A stretch of 8,251 nt of DNA from Chryseobacterium gleum (GTDB taxonomy: Bacteria; Bacteroidota; Bacteroidia; Flavobacteriales_D; Crocinitomicaceae): NCBI GenBank assembly GCA_943326315.2, contig CALPSU020000107.1:1-8251 (forward strand). Direction: 5' to 3'. Positions 5,930 through 8,251 of this stretch are shown here, in pieces. The notes beneath the pieces are model-generated. The model was not told where the DNA came from. It ran no database searches and saw nothing but the letters and a program-made list of their open reading frames with translations. The translations under genes and the position numbers were made by a program. Within the stretch, counting starts at the first letter, position 1. Each line of letters opens with the position of its first letter.

Positions 5930-6361
5930 ATGAAAATTACTTGGGGAAAAGGTATTTCAATTGCTATGATTGCATTCATGTCTTTTATATTATATATGGT
6001 TTTTACTTTGATGGCTACCAATACGGATTTGGAAAGTGAAGATTATTACCAGAAAGAAATTGAATTTGAGACGGAAATTAAAGCGGTGAATAATACAAAT
6101 AAATTAAACGAAAAGGTAAAGGTATCTCAAAATGAAGATTTTTTGATCGTTCAATTTCCTAATCTTGAAAACATGGATTCGTTATCAGTGTTTTTATTTC
6201 GCCCTAATAATGAAAAAGAAGATCAACTTTTCACGATTGAGGATTCAAAAACTTTAATGATTCCAAACAAAAAATTAAAAATTGGATCCTATAATTTAAA
6301 AATTCAATTCAAAATAAAAGATGAATTATATATGCAAAAAGAATCTGTGAAAATCCAATAA
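5930..6361 (+). CDS. ccoH: CcoH (FixH family), cbb3 oxidase assembly protein
   Basis: CcoH is a small membrane-anchored protein that associates with the cbb3 oxidase and is needed for its assembly or stability. The 143-residue product begins MKITWGKGISIAM, the common start in Bacteroidetes FixH proteins. It has one helix at about residues 8-29, followed by the family-type motif ESEDYYQKEIEFE (35-47). The rest (about 60-143) is predicted to be a beta-rich periplasmic domain of FixH type. Length is normal for the family. It follows ccoG after a 121-base gap filled by palindromic and tandem repeats, the longest gap within the cluster. The next gene starts 24 bases downstream. Confidence 0.92.
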   Translation: MKITWGKGISIAMIAFMSFILYMVFTLMATNTDLESEDYYQKEIEFETEIKAVNNTNKLNEKVKVSQNEDFLIVQFPNLENMDSLSVFLFRPNNEKEDQLFTIEDSKTLMIPNKKLKIGSYNLKIQFKIKDELYMQKESVKIQ

Positions 6362-6385
6362 TTCAATTTTCATAAATCGAAAAAT

Positions 6386-7123
6386 ATGTTTTCGCTATTT
6401 ATATCTGCATTCTTATTAGGCATTATTGCCAACTTACATTGTGTTGGTATGTGTGGTCCAATAGCAATGGCACTTCCATTAAATCGAAATTCAAAAATTG
6501 ATATTGTTATTGGTATTTTACAATATAATTTTGGACGAATTTTTACATATTCAATTTTAGGATTTATAGTAGGATTTATAGGTTTAGGAATTCACTTAAT
6601 TGGATTTCTGCAAGGATTAAGTATAACTGCAGGAATAGGAATCATACTATATGCTTGGCGAAAAAGAATCTTTACTTCTGTTTTTTTAAAACAATTTAAA
6701 TATAATTTTTTTCAAGGTTTTACTTCTAAATACATGGGGAAAATCATTCGAAATAAAAGTCCATTTAAATTGTTTCTATTCGGCACGCTAAATGGTCTTC
6801 TACCATGTGGAATGGTTTATACTGCTTTAATTACATCGATAATTTCAGGAAGTCCAACATATGCTGCTTTTACACTTTTCTTCTTTGGCCTTGGAACTCT
6901 TCCAGGAATGATTATAATAACATCATTTGCATCACAAATATCTACTCGTTTCAGAGGGAAAATAAATAAAATACTTCCTTATTTATTAACCCTTATCGGT
7001 TTATTAATTGTCTTTAGGGGATTAGATTTAAATATTCCATATATTAGCCCTAAAGTTTTAATCGACAATAAAACAAAAGAAATTAATATGCAAGGATGCC
7101 ATATTAATCTAAATAAAAAGTAA
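6386..7123 (+). CDS. DsbD_2/TauE-SafE-like membrane protein of cbb3 cluster
   Basis: The 245-residue product is a polytopic membrane protein with about six helices. The family motifs are HCVGMCGP at residues 18-25 (H18, C19, M22, C23), at the end of helix 1, and LPCG at 139-142 (C141). The sequence NMQGCH near the C-terminus adds C238-H239. This pattern identifies the DsbD_2 (PF13386) group, usually auto-annotated as sulfite exporter TauE/SafE. Members very often sit after ccoGH, and the membrane Cys/His/Met residues suggest copper handling or thiol-disulfide transfer for oxidase maturation. That role is inference, and sulfite export is not supported by context. It is the last gene of the cluster. 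A basic loop at about 91-128 separates the two halves. Confidence 0.9.
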   Translation: MFSLFISAFLLGIIANLHCVGMCGPIAMALPLNRNSKIDIVIGILQYNFGRIFTYSILGFIVGFIGLGIHLIGFLQGLSITAGIGIILYAWRKRIFTSVFLKQFKYNFFQGFTSKYMGKIIRNKSPFKLFLFGTLNGLLPCGMVYTALITSIISGSPTYAAFTLFFFGLGTLPGMIIITSFASQISTRFRGKINKILPYLLTLIGLLIVFRGLDLNIPYISPKVLIDNKTKEINMQGCHINLNKK

Positions 7124-7231
7124 TTAACCAACAATAATCATAAAAAAAAGTAACACCCGTCATGTTTATTTATAACTGTTTTTAAGACCTTTGAGTCGTG
7201 GTATATAAGTTACACTAAATATATAAGAACA

Positions 7232-7615
7232 ATGAATAAGCAAGAAACAATTATCAATTTTCATCATGAAAACACAGAATGGATTAATAAGTTGAACTTT
7301 TATAAAGATGAAATCATCATTTTTAATAATCGCCTTTCAGAAGTTGCTTCCAAAAATAATAGTAAAGATGTTTTATCTGAAATAGAAAAATTTCAAAATC
7401 AATTTATTATTCAAAACAATACAATAGATCAAATTAAACATATCATCAATTTAGATGAAGATAAAATCAAAAAAGAACTAAATTTACATTCAGGTGCAAT
7501 AGACATTAAAAAAGTGGAAAGCCACCCAGGAGAAAGAGATTTAGTAGATACTTTTGAAAAAAACTTCAATCTTTTAAGAGCAGATTTTAATAAATTTATA
7601 GGTAAATGGATGTAA
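7232..7615 (+). CDS. Helical protein of unknown function, 127 residues
   Basis: I do not recognise a named family. The product is soluble, with no signal peptide or membrane helix. It is predicted to be almost wholly alpha-helical, with two charged amphipathic stretches at about residues 12-40 and 45-82 that could form a coiled-coil hairpin, then a short helix at 103-125. Notable local motifs are NFHHENTEWINKLNFYKDE (9-27), FQNQFIIQ (54-61) and the turn SHPGERDL (97-104). The HHENxEW segment could bind metal, but nothing proves it. It lies 108 bases after the oxidase cluster on the same strand and ends before a strong terminator. It could be read from cluster transcripts or from its own promoter; no clear TAnnTTTG is seen in the gap. 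Codon use and A+T content match the neighbours. Confidence 0.85.
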   Translation: MNKQETIINFHHENTEWINKLNFYKDEIIIFNNRLSEVASKNNSKDVLSEIEKFQNQFIIQNNTIDQIKHIINLDEDKIKKELNLHSGAIDIKKVESHPGERDLVDTFEKNFNLLRADFNKFIGKWM

Positions 7616-7656
7616 TCCAAAAGTAATTTATTTATATTTTTACCAATAAAAAACAT

Positions 7657-7694
7657 AAAACAAATAGACCGCTAAATAGCGGTCTATTTGTTTT
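7657..7694. terminator. Strong bidirectional intrinsic terminator
   Basis: A perfect 17-bp stem (7657-7673 with 7678-7694) has a 4-base AAAT loop, a GC-containing core (GACCGCT) and flanking A and T runs. On the plus strand it ends in five T residues (7691-7695), terminating the gene at 7232-7615. On the minus strand the reverse complement is also followed by a T-rich tract, terminating the convergent small gene at 7697-7843. Confidence 0.95.
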
Positions 7695-7696
7695 TA

Positions 7697-7843
7697 TTAA
7701 TTTAGACGAATCATCATTTTTTCACCATTTACCTTTTTCACTTTCAAAGATTTACTGTAATTCAAAAGGGCATTTAAAGTATCGTTTTTTGGTCCTATTT
7801 TATCCTCTTTAATTTGAGTAAGATCGTTGTAAATTTTAACCAT
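7697..7843 (-). CDS. Small protein of unknown function, 48 residues
   Basis: This minus-strand reading frame runs from ATG at 7843-7841 to TAA at 7699-7697. It encodes 48 residues, starting MVKIYNDLTQIKEDKIGPKN and ending KVNGEKMMIRLN. An in-frame TAG lies two codons upstream, so the start can be no further out. The product is basic and cytosolic, with no membrane helix: a helical N-terminal half (LNALLNYSKSL, 23-33) and a strand-like end. Support for a real gene comes from its normal-looking composition, its fit between a terminator 2 bases past its stop and an intergenic region, and the lack of any competing gene. I have an impression of similar small flavobacterial proteins, but no function is known to me. 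Confidence 0.75.
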   Translation of the reverse strand: MVKIYNDLTQIKEDKIGPKNDTLNALLNYSKSLKVKKVNGEKMMIRLN

Positions 7844-7937
7844 ATGCTAATTATTTTATGATTCATTTCTACAATAACGAACTGCTTTTATTTTTATTTC
7901 AATTGAAGTAAAATTTTATTTTAATATACTTTCTACC

Positions 7938-7945
7938 TATATTTG
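7938..7945 (+). promoter_or_regulatory. Candidate -7 promoter element TATATTTG before gtrA-like gene
   Basis: This is an exact match to TAnnTTTG, ending 9 bases before the ATG at 7955. It would give a transcript start near 7949 and a very short leader. No clear -33 TTTG is seen; the upstream stretch is T- and A-rich. The surrounding gap (7844-7954) shows nothing else. Confidence 0.45.
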
Positions 7946-7954
7946 GCATGTATT

Positions 7955-8251
7955 ATGGAAAAAATTAGACAATATATTTTTAACTTTTTGGATATTTTTT
8001 ATCCAATTTTTAAACCATTTTTTAATAAACAAACCTACCACTACTTAGCTTGTGGTGGAGGAAATACGATTTTCGCTTTAGCACTATACTATTTCTTTTA
8101 TCATTCGGTATTTCATAAGTTAAATTTAGATTTGGGGTTTATAGCACTAAAACCTCATATAGCATCTATGTTTTCAACCACACTAATTACTTTTCCTATA
8201 GGTTTTTTCTTTACTAAATATATTGTTTGGAGTGACAGTACTTTGTCAGGT
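7955..8251 (+). CDS. GtrA-family membrane protein (partial, cut by window edge)
   Basis: The first 99 residues of a GtrA/DPMS-type protein are present and the frame is open to the window edge. Family members are small four-helix membrane proteins (about 120-170 residues) thought to help move lipid-linked sugars across the membrane in polysaccharide or O-antigen glucosylation. The signature ACGGGNT (residues 32-38) opens helix 1 (about 31-50). It is followed by LGFIALKPHIA (60-70) and a second helix (about 71-92) with the PIGFFFTKYIVW pattern typical of the family. The ATG at 7955 is chosen because the one at 7948 is out of frame and closes after six codons. The gene is unrelated to respiration and probably starts a new transcription unit. 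Confidence 0.9.
   Translation, partial: MEKIRQYIFNFLDIFYPIFKPFFNKQTYHYLACGGGNTIFALALYYFFYHSVFHKLNLDLGFIALKPHIASMFSTTLITFPIGFFFTKYIVWSDSTLSG

Noticed and set aside
6386..7123. Sulfite exporter annotation for the TauE/SafE-like protein
   Set aside because: The HCxxMCGP and LPCG motifs and the position after ccoGH fit the DsbD_2 group associated with oxidase maturation. Nothing in the window concerns sulfur metabolism.
7124..7231. Search for a terminator or promoter between the DsbD_2-like gene and the unknown helical gene
   Set aside because: No stable hairpin with a T-run and no clear TAnnTTTG could be found. A TTTG at 7190-7193 has no matching -7 element at the right distance.

Overview
The window is AT-rich DNA (roughly 70% A+T by eye) with compact, tightly packed genes. 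Their protein features point to a member of the Bacteroidota, most likely a flavobacterium. The clues are a fused CcoN-CcoO oxidase subunit, near absence of Shine-Dalgarno sequences, promoter candidates of the Bacteroidetes type (TAnnTTTG), and a CcoG, CcoH and GtrA of the flavobacterial kind. The assignment is an inference from these features; no database was searched.

Layout. Positions 1-91 hold the first 30 codons of a minus-strand gene for an exported protein, cut by the window edge. Positions 92-300 are a divergent regulatory region rich in palindromes, including ATGAT-N4-ATCAT, an Fnr/Crp-like site. From 301 to 7123 runs a same-strand cluster for a cbb3-type (high oxygen affinity, microaerobic) cytochrome c oxidase: ccoS, ccoNO fusion, ccoQ, an unusual ccoP, ccoG, ccoH, and a DsbD_2/TauE-like membrane protein. 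A conserved-looking helical protein of unknown function follows at 7232-7615. A strong bidirectional terminator (7657-7694) separates it from a convergent 48-residue minus-strand gene (7697-7843). The window ends inside a GtrA-family membrane protein gene (7955 onward).

How the genes work together. CcoNO carries the haem b / haem b3-CuB oxygen reduction site and one haem c. CcoP carries further haem c for electron input, and CcoQ is a small stabilising subunit. CcoS, CcoG, CcoH and probably the DsbD_2-like protein are assembly and copper or redox maturation factors. The copper ATPase gene ccoI, which usually sits beside ccoS, is not in the window.

Most notable points. CcoP has an extra signal-peptide-led cytochrome c domain and three extra predicted membrane segments ahead of the normal FixP-like core. 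The promoter region has a run of four compact palindromes, one of them Fnr-like. A perfect 17-bp stem palindromic element overlaps the ccoG stop codon. I saw no mobile element genes, tRNA, rRNA or CRISPR array. I see no wholly new system here, but the CcoP architecture and the two uncharacterised small genes merit checking.
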